In this document: positions 43,715 to 51,202 of the stretch, piece by piece | How positions within the stretch are numbered: the first letter of the stretch is position 1 | Layout of the letters: every line of letters starts with the position of its first letter | Assembly (NCBI GenBank): GCA_044226205.1 | Contig: JBGAHL010000001.1 | Span: forward strand, 1 to 64,000 | Direction: 5' to 3' | Origin: M3007 sp044226205 | GTDB taxonomy: Bacteria > Bacteroidota > Bacteroidia > Chitinophagales > Saprospiraceae | DNA length: 64,000 nt | Made by a program: the position numbers and the translations under genes | The notes under the pieces: model-generated | What the model was told of the DNA's origin: nothing | Database searches by the model: none | Seen by the model: only the letters and a program-made list of their open reading frames with translations

Positions 43715-44758
43715 ATGCAAAAGTCCCTGCTCTTTTTGGCTGTTATGCTGCTACCTGTGCTCTCCCGGGCACAGAAAAACGACGAATACAAAGTCGCGGC
43801 AATCGGCTTTTACAACCTCGAAAACCTCTTCGATACCATCGATAGCCCCAACACGAACGACATCGACTTCACACCCGGCGGGCGTTTGCTTTGGAACACG
43901 GAAAAATACGTCTCCAAGGAGGCCAACATGGCGAAGGTGATCAGCCTGTTGGGTACCGAACTGAACCCCGACGGCTTGGCGCTGCTTGGCGTAGCCGAAG
44001 TCGAAAACCGCAAAGTGCTGGAAGATCTTGTGTCTCAGGAGCCAATCAAATCTCGCAATTATCAAATCGTGCACTACGATTCGCCCGACGAACGGGGTAT
44101 CGACTGCGGATTGCTCTACAACCCCAAATACTTTACCGTGCTCGGCAGTCGGCCGGTTACGGTGACGCTTAAAAGCCCCAAGGACACTGTGCCCGACCTT
44201 ACCCGCGACATTCTCTATGTGGCCGGCCGGCTCGACGGCGAGCCTGTTCACGTCATGGTCTGCCACTGGCCTTCGAGAAGGGGGGGCGAAAAGGCCTCCG
44301 AATGGTCGCGTATGGCCGCCGCGTTGCGCTGCCGGGAAGTCGCTGACAGCATTCGGCGTTTCGAGCCCGAGGCCAAAATCATTATCATGGGCGACTTGAA
44401 CGACGACCCCGTCAACAAAAGCCTGACTGAAGGCGTACGCAGCAAAGGGGATCTTGAAGATGTAAAACCCGGCGAGTTTTACAACCTGATGTACAGCCAC
44501 TACAAAAACGGAAATGGAACACTTGCGTACCGCGATGCCTGGAATCTTTTTGACCAGATGATGGTCACCCGCCCCTTCATTAATAAAAAATCAGGCGGCT
44601 GGCAGGTGTACAAATCCATCGTGTTCAAAGAGCCCTGGTTGTTGCAAACAGATGGCGCATTCAAAGGCTATCCCTTCCGAACCTTTGTCGGCGACGTATT
44701 TATCAACGGGTACAGCGACCACTTGCCAGTTTACTTTTTTGTCCTGAAACGCAAGTAA
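43715..44758 (+). CDS. Secreted endonuclease/exonuclease/phosphatase family enzyme
   Basis: This 347-residue protein is counted from the ATG at 43715, which begins a signal peptide (MQKSLLFLAVMLLPVLSRAQ). The EEP fold is marked by FYNLENLFDTID, VAEVENRKVLEDL (metal-binding Glu), CHWPSRRGGEKAS, MGDLNDDP (catalytic Asp/Asn) and the final GYSDHLPVYF with the catalytic His. These enzymes hydrolyse phosphodiester or phosphomonoester bonds in DNA, RNA or phospholipid head groups. The export signal implies action outside the cytoplasm. It is divergent from the TonB receptor-DUF5689 pair, a context seen in nutrient scavenging loci. Confidence 0.88.
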   Translation: MQKSLLFLAVMLLPVLSRAQKNDEYKVAAIGFYNLENLFDTIDSPNTNDIDFTPGGRLLWNTEKYVSKEANMAKVISLLGTELNPDGLALLGVAEVENRKVLEDLVSQEPIKSRNYQIVHYDSPDERGIDCGLLYNPKYFTVLGSRPVTVTLKSPKDTVPDLTRDILYVAGRLDGEPVHVMVCHWPSRRGGEKASEWSRMAAALRCREVADSIRRFEPEAKIIIMGDLNDDPVNKSLTEGVRSKGDLEDVKPGEFYNLMYSHYKNGNGTLAYRDAWNLFDQMMVTRPFINKKSGGWQVYKSIVFKEPWLLQTDGAFKGYPFRTFVGDVFINGYSDHLPVYFFVLKRK

Positions 44759-44760
44759 AT

Positions 44761-45327
44761 TCACCTTTTTCGGTACAAACGCACGCGGAAATACCCGCTG
44801 TCGATGGGCACCATGGGCCCCGCTCCGCTGAGCAGGAGCCCCGAGTATCGGCCGATGATCGTGTCGCGGTAAAAACTGTCGACCTCAATGTAGATGTCGT
44901 CGCTGACGCTGTCCGAAACGCCCGTATAATTCAGGGTATCTACCTGACTGAACTCTACCCCGCCCCAACCGAAATCCTTCAACTGCATCACCGCGTAAGC
45001 CGGGGTGTAGGGAAATTCACCGTTGTTTTCGTCGAACTCAAACCCGATGGCCAGTCCGAGCGTCGGGCGCCAGGGATGGTCCTGTCGTACGATTTCTACG
45101 TATTGTCTTGTCTGATAAAAGACGTTGCTCAGGGTATCCAGTTGCGCGTCCGTCAGGCCGCCGCGTTGCCGAAGCAAAGCGGGGTTGAGCCCCATACGTT
45201 TGGTCAGGTTGATATTTTGGTTTTTAAAACGAAAAGAAAGCCCGTACGGCGGTGAGGGCTGGTCGCTTCTCAGGGTGAAGGCCAGGGCAAAAAGGATAAA
45301 TCCGATAGCGACGAACGGGCGCGACAT
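44761..45327 (-). CDS. Hypothetical protein with N-terminal membrane/signal segment
   Basis: This 188-residue protein is counted from the ATG at 45327. The N-terminal hydrophobic stretch VAIGFILFALAFTL is an uncleaved anchor or signal; the rest is soluble with many aromatic and acidic residues (FEFDENNGEFPYTPAYAVMQLKDFGWGGVEF). No family is recognised. Its end is two bases from the convergent nuclease gene. TACCTTTA on the minus strand at about 45340-45347 is a likely -7 box. Confidence 0.65.
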   Translation of the reverse strand: MSRPFVAIGFILFALAFTLRSDQPSPPYGLSFRFKNQNINLTKRMGLNPALLRQRGGLTDAQLDTLSNVFYQTRQYVEIVRQDHPWRPTLGLAIGFEFDENNGEFPYTPAYAVMQLKDFGWGGVEFSQVDTLNYTGVSDSVSDDIYIEVDSFYRDTIIGRYSGLLLSGAGPMVPIDSGYFRVRLYRKR

Positions 45328-45352
45328 GGGCAAGGCAATTAAAGGTAATGCA

Positions 45353-45404
45353 GGGCAACAGGCCGGTCAGCCGTTGAAAACGGACCATTTCCGGCCTGTT
45401 GCCC
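45353..45404. repeat. Long inverted repeat between valS and the next gene
   Basis: A perfect 14-bp stem GGGCAACAGGCCGG/CCGGCCTGTTGCCC (45353-45366 with 45391-45404) contains an inner CCGTT/AACGG hairpin. It lies just past the valS stop codon. No strong U tract follows on either strand, so it may be a factor-assisted terminator or RNA-stabilising 3' structure. Confidence 0.6.
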
Positions 45405-45425
45405 CTGCTTGGCGCCACTAAATAT

Positions 45426-48101
45426 TTAGCCGAGTTTGGCCAGTGATTCCTCCAGTATTTGAATTCTGGCCAAGCCATCAGCCAGCTTTTTTCGCTCATT
45501 TTCAACAACTTGTGCCGGGGCGCCGCTTACGAAACGTTCGTTGGACAATTTTGCTTCCACGGAACGGACAAAGCCGCGCTGGTATTCCAGTTCGCTTTCG
45601 ATTTTTTCGCGTTCAGCCTCGGCGTCGATCTCCTGGTTGAGTTCGACGTAGTATTTTTCCGTGCCGGCAATAAAAGATTTCGCGTTGGTGACCTCGGCGT
45701 TGGTGAACGAGAGTTCGGACAAAACCGCCATTTTAACCACCAATTCGCGCAAGCCTTGCGTAGCGAATAGTTTACGCGCCGAGTCGCCGTCCTGCACCAG
45801 CACCTTGAGTTCCTCGCGCGGTTTGATCTGGTTTTGGTTGCGTACGTCGCGAATTTTGCCAATGACATCCTTGGCTGTTTCCACAGTATTGATCAGATCC
45901 GCATCCCAGGCGCGGGAAGCGGGCCAGCGCTGGACGATACAATCGCCCTGCTCCTTTCGGTCGCGCAATTGATGCCAGATTTCCTCGGTTACGAAAGGCA
46001 TGAAGGGGTGCAGCACGATCATCAAATCGGAAAAAACATCCACCGTGGCATCATAGGTTTTACGATCGATGGGCTGGCCGAAAGTGGGTTTGACGGCTTC
46101 GAGATAAAAGTTGAAGAAGTCGTCCCAAATGAACCCGTACAGCGTAAGCAGGGCCTCGCTGAGGCGGAAATTGTTGAAATTTTCTTCTATTTCGCTGACC
46201 GTTTGATTGAATTTTTCCTGAATCCAGCGCACGGCAAGCGCATTTTTCAAAGCGACCTCTTCGCTTTCCGGCGTATCGCTGATTTGCCAGCTTTTGACGA
46301 GGCCAACCGAGGCATTCCAGAGTTTGTTGCAGAAATTTCGGCCGTTTTCGACCATTTTATCATCGAAAAGAATGTCGTTGCCAGCCGAGGCGCTGGAAAG
46401 CATGCCGTATCGGACAGAATCGGCGCCGTGTTCGGCGATGTAGTCCAGCGGGTCGGGCGAGTTGCCCAGCGATTTGGACATCTTGCGGCGAAGCTTGTCG
46501 CGAACGATGCCCGTGAAATAGACGTGACTGAACGGCTTTTGACCGATAAATTCGAAGCCGGCCATGATCATGCGGGCGACCCAGAAAAAGAGAATCTCCG
46601 GGGCGGTAACCAGCACGTTGGTCGGGTAATAATATTTGAACTCGCCGTCCGGTTTGTTGAACCCGTCGAACACACTGATGGGCCACAGCCAGGAAGAAGC
46701 CCAGGTGTCGAGCACGTCTTCGTCCTGCCGCAAAGCGTCCAGGCCGAGTTCGGGGTTTCCGTAATATTCACGGGCCTGGGCCAAAGCGCCTTCGGCTGTT
46801 TCTGCGACAAAAACGGCTTCTTCCTTGCTGCCATCACGTGCCGGGCCGTACCATGCCGGAATGCGATGCCCCCACCACAACTGACGGCTGATGCACCAGT
46901 CGCGCAGCCCGTCCATCCAGGAGCGGTACATGTTCCGGATATTATCGGGGTAAAAACGCACTTCGCGCGATTCGACGGCATCCACCGCAGGGTCGCGCAG
47001 GTCCGTCATACGGACAAACCATTGCAGGGAAAGCTTGGGTTCGACAACCGAATTGGTGCGTTCCGAACGTCCGATATTGGTGGTGTAATCTTCGATTTTC
47101 ACCAGTGCGCCGCGGGCCTCCAGCGCAGGTTTCATACGTTTGCGCGCTTCAAAACGATCGAGTCCGACGATGGGCTCGTACGTACACACCGAGTTCATGG
47201 AGCCATCGTCGTTGATGGTGTCCAGCACTTCAAGGTTATAACGAAGGCCGATTTCGTAATCGTTGGGATCGTGCGCGGGTGTGATTTTCAGGGCGCCTGT
47301 CCCAAATTCAACGTCTACATAATCGTCTGCAATGATGGGGATGGCCCGATCGATCAGCGGAATCAGCACTTTTTTACCCACGAGATGGCTGTAACGCGCG
47401 TCTTTGGGATGCACGCAGACGGCCACGTCGGCAAATATGGTTTCGGGACGCTGAGTGGCGATCACCACGCCGTCGGAGCCGTCTTCCTGGCGGTAATGGA
47501 TGTAAAACAGTTGGGATTGTTCTTCTTTGTACAGCACCTCTTCGTTGGACAAAACGGTGCGGGCTTCGGGGTCCCAGTTGACCATCCGCAGCCCCCGATA
47601 CAATTTGCCACGTTGGTACAATTCCACAAAAACGCGGATCACATCGGCGTAATAGCCCGGGTCCATCGTAAAAGCGGTGCGATCCCAGTCGCAGGATGCG
47701 CCCAGTTTTCGCAATTGTTTCAGGATAATGCCGCCGTATTTGTCTTTCCACTGATACGCGTAGTCGAGGAACTGCTCACGGGTAAGATCGGCTTTGCGAA
47801 GGCTCTTTTCGTCGCGCAACCAGCGCACCACCTTTGCTTCCGTAGCAATGCTGGCGTGGTCGGTGCCGGGCACCCAGCAGGCATTTTTCCCGTCGAGTCG
47901 TGCCTTGCGAATCAGGATGTCCTGAATGGTATTGTTGAGCATGTGCCCCATGTGCAACACCCCCGTAACGTTGGGCGGAGGGATGACAATGGTAAATGGC
48001 TCACGGTCGTCGGGGGTTGACCGAAAATAACCTTTTTGTTCCCAGTAGGAATACCAACGCTCCTCGGTTTCGGCGGGATTGTATCTGGATGGAGTAGACA
48101 T
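45426..48101 (-). CDS. valS: Valyl-tRNA synthetase
   Basis: This 891-residue class I aminoacyl-tRNA synthetase charges tRNA-Val with valine. Signatures are HIGH as H50-M-G-H53 in PPPNVTGVLHMGHMLN, KMSKS at residues 540-544 (RRKMSKSLGNSPDPL), the editing (CP1) domain between them (TQRPETIFADVAVCVHP, TPAHDPNDYEIG), the anticodon-binding region and the C-terminal coiled coil (EIDAEAEREKIESELEYQRGFVRSVEAKL) that distinguishes ValS. The length is normal. It has its own promoter and is separated from the upstream island by a terminator. Confidence 0.97.
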   Translation of the reverse strand: MSTPSRYNPAETEERWYSYWEQKGYFRSTPDDREPFTIVIPPPNVTGVLHMGHMLNNTIQDILIRKARLDGKNACWVPGTDHASIATEAKVVRWLRDEKSLRKADLTREQFLDYAYQWKDKYGGIILKQLRKLGASCDWDRTAFTMDPGYYADVIRVFVELYQRGKLYRGLRMVNWDPEARTVLSNEEVLYKEEQSQLFYIHYRQEDGSDGVVIATQRPETIFADVAVCVHPKDARYSHLVGKKVLIPLIDRAIPIIADDYVDVEFGTGALKITPAHDPNDYEIGLRYNLEVLDTINDDGSMNSVCTYEPIVGLDRFEARKRMKPALEARGALVKIEDYTTNIGRSERTNSVVEPKLSLQWFVRMTDLRDPAVDAVESREVRFYPDNIRNMYRSWMDGLRDWCISRQLWWGHRIPAWYGPARDGSKEEAVFVAETAEGALAQAREYYGNPELGLDALRQDEDVLDTWASSWLWPISVFDGFNKPDGEFKYYYPTNVLVTAPEILFFWVARMIMAGFEFIGQKPFSHVYFTGIVRDKLRRKMSKSLGNSPDPLDYIAEHGADSVRYGMLSSASAGNDILFDDKMVENGRNFCNKLWNASVGLVKSWQISDTPESEEVALKNALAVRWIQEKFNQTVSEIEENFNNFRLSEALLTLYGFIWDDFFNFYLEAVKPTFGQPIDRKTYDATVDVFSDLMIVLHPFMPFVTEEIWHQLRDRKEQGDCIVQRWPASRAWDADLINTVETAKDVIGKIRDVRNQNQIKPREELKVLVQDGDSARKLFATQGLRELVVKMAVLSELSFTNAEVTNAKSFIAGTEKYYVELNQEIDAEAEREKIESELEYQRGFVRSVEAKLSNERFVSGAPAQVVENERKKLADGLARIQILEESLAKLG

Positions 48102-48133
48102 ATTTAATGCGGATGTGTTCGTGTTGAGCGGCG

Positions 48134-48141
48134 CAAAGGTA
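48134..48141 (-). promoter_or_regulatory. -7 promoter box (TACCTTTG) of valS
   Basis: The minus strand reads TACCTTTG, 33 bases before the valS ATG at 48101. Confidence 0.5.
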
Positions 48142-48152
48142 GGACTACATCG

Positions 48153-48194
48153 TGTAAAAAATAAGAGCCGGCATACCTGACGGTATACCGACTC
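48153..48194 (-). terminator. Terminator upstream of valS, facing out of the island
   Basis: A 13-bp stem (48165-48177 with 48182-48194) pairs fully only as minus-strand RNA, where two positions become G-U pairs, and the U tract (TTATTTTTT) is on the minus side. It would stop transcripts coming from the island before they reach the valS promoter. Confidence 0.8.
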
Positions 48195-48412
48195 AGCGTA
48201 ATGAGAAAACCTGTCGAATTCTCTCGTGCAAAAAGGAGAGAAAAAAGCGTGGATTGGTAGGAAAAGGATTAAATCGTCATGCCATCTGTGCGACAGTGGA
48301 CTTGGATCGCATGACCAGGATGATATCTGTTTCAGCGCTTTTCAGCGCTTGATCTTAGGCAATTCGATTTTTTAGGTGAGGGTTATCTTGGCGGAATTAC
48401 GGGAATTCGATT

Positions 48413-48435
48413 AAAAAACACCGCCAAACGGCAGT
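48413..48435 (-). terminator. Terminator after motif module A
   Basis: The minus strand has ACTGCC-GTTT-GGCGGT (48420-48435) followed by TTTTTT (48413-48418 as A run). With a start near 48523, the transcript from module A would be about 110 bases. Confidence 0.6.
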
Positions 48436-48529
48436 ATTGAAGGCCGGATTAAACAATAAAGCGGGGGCACTCCTGTGAAGCGTACTTTGAAAGAAAGATT
48501 CGAAAAGCAATTTCGATCAAAACCTGATG

Positions 48530-48595
48530 CAAAGGTGAGGTACGCAGTACGCTGAAAACAGGACAATTTCACCTGTTTCAACCCATGCAGATTGA
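48530..48595 (-). promoter_or_regulatory. Repeated promoter-like module A
   Basis: Read on the minus strand: CAATCTGCATGGGTTGAAA, then TTGTCCTGTTTT, then ACCTTTG (box at 48530-48536, GCATGGGT at 48581-48588). From the G of GCATGGGT to the final G of ACCTTTG is the same length as in modules B and C. ACCTTTG resembles a -7 box with a conserved A and TTTG. Confidence 0.6.
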
Positions 48596-48857
48596 GGCGT
48601 ACGAGAAGGTAATCCAGTGTAAACCGGATGGCGGAAGAAGGATTAGACAAGCCAATTAATAAAGGCTAAAAATTACCTTTATTAATTGACTAACAATAAC
48701 TTAAACAATAATAATATCTATTATTTTAAATAGATCAATTTATTATATTTATTAATATAAAACGCAATCCGAAATTGATACTGATCAAAAATTTGCACAA
48801 TTATGGGAGTGAAACCGCGGGTTAATTTGAAGGTGATTTTACCCGGATTCTTTGAAT

Positions 48858-48920
48858 ATGCATGGGTTTTGAAAGTATGTGTTAAAGAAAGCCACGGGTA
48901 ATTTATCCTTGCTATCTTTC
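48858..48920 (+). promoter_or_regulatory. Degenerate module D on the opposite strand
   Basis: The plus strand has ATGCATGGGTTTTGAAAG (GCATGGGT at 48860-48867) and TATCTTTC at 48913-48920, two bases further apart than in modules A-C. The TTGTC box is not conserved. It may be a diverged copy pointing toward module B. Confidence 0.35.
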
Positions 48921-48980
48921 ACACACCAGGTATGCATTTCAAATTCTTGTGCAACTGGTCGGATTCGTTTTTAGTTTGAA

Positions 48981-49130
48981 TTACATTTCATCCTGATCGC
49001 TAATGATATAGTCGCAAGTTCCCTGGGATTGCATCGACTGCTGTTCGCTTTGGGTTTGCGTGGTGGTGCTGGAACCGTCGGGACCGAATGCGGAAAGAAG
49101 AAGGCTGAGAGCAAGAGTAACGAGTGTCAT
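48981..49130 (-). CDS. Small secreted protein downstream of module B, unknown
   Basis: This 49-codon frame from the ATG at 49130 has a hydrophobic signal-like N-terminus (MTLVTLALSLLLSAFG) followed by a Ser/Thr/Gln-rich stretch (SSTTTQTQSEQQSMQSQ) and an acidic end (CDYIISDQDEM) with one Cys. The frame extends further upstream, but that part overlaps module B and lacks a signal-like profile. The distance from the ACCTTTG box of module B (about 40 bases) suits a promoter. No homolog is known to me. Confidence 0.45.
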   Translation of the reverse strand: MTLVTLALSLLLSAFGPDGSSTTTQTQSEQQSMQSQGTCDYIISDQDEM

Positions 49131-49169
49131 GGCGCGTAATTTTTTGATGTGACCTTTTTGAATCTGGTA

Positions 49170-49235
49170 CAAAGGTCTCTCGCGCCTTTTCCGAAAAATA
49201 TGACAAACTACAGGCTTTTGACCCATGCAGATTGA
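49170..49235 (-). promoter_or_regulatory. Repeated promoter-like module B
   Basis: The minus strand has CAATCTGCATGGGTCAAAA (GCATGGGT at 49221-49228), GTTTGTCATATTTTT, then GACCTTTGTACC (ACCTTTG at 49170-49176). It lies just upstream of the small secreted ORF at 49130. Confidence 0.6.
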
Positions 49236-49431
49236 GTCAAAAACAATGCTCTTCCGTTCCTCGTTCATCTCACGAGTCGGTCAAATATCACCTTGAAAAG
49301 TATGGATTACCGAAGGACGATTTTATCCTGCTTTTTTGATTATCAAAGGTTTTTACATTTGTATTTATGGTTAATTATTTTCAAATCCAATTATTTTTTT
49401 AACAAATATTTGATCAGTTGCTCCTTTTTAT

Positions 49432-49474
49432 TTCAGCAAAAAAATTTTCGGGCTCCGCAGTTTTTTTTGCTGAA
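49432..49474 (-). terminator. Terminator-like hairpin after module C
   Basis: A perfect 13-bp stem TTCAGCAAAAAAA/TTTTTTTGCTGAA (49432-49444 with 49462-49474) has an internal loop rich in GC. It is symmetrical, so it could terminate on both strands. On the minus strand it would end a transcript of about 125 bases from module C. Confidence 0.6.
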
Positions 49475-49561
49475 TGATAAAACACCTGTCGATCGATTCA
49501 GAGCAAGCTTGCCTTCCTGATGTAACAGGGAAAGCTATACTTTTACGCAATAATCGAGGTA

Positions 49562-49627
49562 CAAAGGTCATGTGCCTGAATTCCCAAAAACAGGACAAAA
49601 AACACGTTTTCAACCCATGCAGATTTC
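49562..49627 (-). promoter_or_regulatory. Repeated promoter-like module C
   Basis: The minus strand has AAATCTGCATGGGTTGAAAA (GCATGGGT at 49613-49620), TTTTTTGTCCTGTTTTT, then GACCTTTGTACC (ACCTTTG at 49562-49568). It is divergent from the gene at 49682. Confidence 0.6.
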
Positions 49628-49681
49628 ACAGGAAATTCCAATATGTTGAAAGGGTGAGAACACATAAACAACTCGTTATCA

Positions 49682-51196
49682 ATGGAATTTGAAGTTTTGC
49701 GTGATTTGATACAGGTTATCACAAAAAACAAGGTCAAGCAGATTGAGGTGCTGGGCAATCCCGGGCAGGAAAACAGCCGCATGGAGCAGCTGTACAATGG
49801 AATTTCAAAAGGCGAATTCGGTTCTGACGAAGAGGCGGCGGAGAAACTCTTCAGCACCAATGCTAAAGACAGTGCGTACAGAAAGGCTCGACTTAAGTTA
49901 ATCAGACAACTGGTCAACACGACTTTCTTCATCGACACCCAACAGTCACAATTCAGCGATCGCAACAGCGCCTTTGTGAACTGTTATCGCGATTTGGCCG
50001 CTGCGAGAATCCTGATTGCAAAGGGCGCCTCCAAGGCAGGAGTCTACCTGTTACAACAAATTCTTGAACAATCAATCAAATACGAACTTACCGAACTTAC
50101 CTGCGAAATCTCTCGAGCCATACGCATGCAGTATGCCCGGTCAGTAGCGGACCGTGTCCAACATGAGCAAATCGTCAACTTGCACAACCGATACGAGCAA
50201 AAAAGATACTGGGAAAATATTGCATTTGATTATCACGACCGCCTCGTCAATCATTATATCTCCAAAAGGTCGCCCGACTCTGAAATCCACAAAGAGGCCT
50301 CCGAGTATTATGCGGAGTTACAGCCTAAACTCAAAGAAGTTGACACTTACGAATTTTACTACAATACCTACCTCATTGGCCTGATCATGTATTTTTCGGC
50401 CAACGACTGCGTCAATGCCCTGGCAGTTTGTGAGGAAGCCTTGCCGCTGCTGTCCGGCCGGAAAACAGGCAATCGGGGGTCGCTTGCGTCCTTTGCGCTT
50501 AATAAACTCGCCTGTGTAACGCAGTTGCATATTCGCGAAGATAAAGACGAATCTGCCCAGGCTTGCCTTGAACTGGCGACCGAGGGCAGCTTTAACTGGT
50601 TCAAGGCCATGAGCCTTTACTTTTATTATGCTATCTACAACAAGAAATACGATAAAGCGCTGGAAATCTACGCCAGGGCCATCAAAAACGAGCGGTTCAA
50701 GCTGCTAAGCGACAATATTCACGACGAATGGCAACTTTTCGGGGGCTACCTCCATTTGTTAGCAGCACTGAATAAATTGCCCAAAGAAGAGGTGGAAAAG
50801 GTGGTAGGCGCCTACCGTTATACCAAGTTTTCCAACGATTTTAAAGTATTGGACAAAGACAAACTTGGCATGAACATTCCGCTCGTTTTGCTTCCCGTCT
50901 TGTTCAGTCTGGCCACCGGCGACCATCAGGAATATGGCCGTTCGGTCGAGGCACTGGAAAAATACCGTATCCGCTACCTCAACAACGACCTCAACCGACG
51001 CAGTGCTTCTTTTATGAAAATTCTGTTCGCACTGTCCGACCGGCCGTTCCGGCCAGGCCCTGCAGATCGCAAAATTGCCAAAGAACTCGAAGTACTGGCC
51101 GCGGAAGGTCCGCGTGTGGCAGGCCAGACCTTTGCCGTGGAAATCATTCCGTACGAAGACCTTTGGGAAATTCTGAAACCCACGGATAGCGAATAA
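49682..51196 (+). CDS. Large helical protein of unknown family
   Basis: This 504-residue protein has no signal peptide or membrane helix. It is almost entirely alpha-helical by composition, with repeated helix pairs such as AGVYLLQQILEQSIKYELTELTCEISRAI, VNALAVCEEALPLLSG and FYYAIYNKKYDKALEIYARAI that look like degenerate TPR units. The N-terminus (DLIQVITKNKVKQIEVLGNPGQENSRMEQLYNGI) seems to be a separate small domain. Base composition is lower in GC than the neighbours at its 5' end. I do not recognise the family; a scaffold or regulatory role would fit TPR-like folds. It is bordered by the module-bearing island. Confidence 0.75.
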   Translation: MEFEVLRDLIQVITKNKVKQIEVLGNPGQENSRMEQLYNGISKGEFGSDEEAAEKLFSTNAKDSAYRKARLKLIRQLVNTTFFIDTQQSQFSDRNSAFVNCYRDLAAARILIAKGASKAGVYLLQQILEQSIKYELTELTCEISRAIRMQYARSVADRVQHEQIVNLHNRYEQKRYWENIAFDYHDRLVNHYISKRSPDSEIHKEASEYYAELQPKLKEVDTYEFYYNTYLIGLIMYFSANDCVNALAVCEEALPLLSGRKTGNRGSLASFALNKLACVTQLHIREDKDESAQACLELATEGSFNWFKAMSLYFYYAIYNKKYDKALEIYARAIKNERFKLLSDNIHDEWQLFGGYLHLLAALNKLPKEEVEKVVGAYRYTKFSNDFKVLDKDKLGMNIPLVLLPVLFSLATGDHQEYGRSVEALEKYRIRYLNNDLNRRSASFMKILFALSDRPFRPGPADRKIAKELEVLAAEGPRVAGQTFAVEIIPYEDLWEILKPTDSE

Positions 51197-51202
51197 AGGG
51201 AC

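Larger units (their letters stand above)
48102..48980. other. AT-rich gene-poor island, proximal part
   Basis: No convincing coding gene is present; a 79-codon minus frame at 48411-48650 has no family or start signal. The stretch holds the valS -7 box, a minus-strand terminator, a second minus-strand terminator (48413-48435), motif module A (48530-48595) and a degenerate plus-strand module D (48858-48920). From about 48650 the base composition becomes much more AT-rich than the flanking genes. Confidence 0.6.
49131..49681. other. AT-rich gene-poor island, distal part
   Basis: No clear gene is present. The stretch contains motif modules B (49170-49235) and C (49562-49627), an AT-rich segment at 49330-49440 and a terminator-like hairpin at 49432-49474. 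A plus-strand TACTTTTA at 49538-49545 could be a weak -7 box for the gene at 49682. Confidence 0.6.

Noticed and set aside
45834..48020. 728-codon plus-strand frame opposite valS
   Set aside because: It is a mirror of the high-GC codon pattern of valS on the other strand. The translation has no family motifs, and valS is certain.
48411..48650. 79-codon minus-strand frame across motif module A
   Set aside because: It spans the promoter-like module, has no signal, family or plausible start context, and ends in the terminator region by chance.
49428..49613. 61-codon minus-strand frame across module C
   Set aside because: The start lies inside the conserved motif and the C-terminus inside the A/T hairpin; the similarity TFVP with the module B frame reflects the shared DNA box, not protein conservation.
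48530..49627. CRISPR-like array from three spaced repeats
   Set aside because: Repeats are hundreds of bases apart, irregularly spaced and internally variable, and no cas gene is present; they behave like promoters rather than direct repeats.
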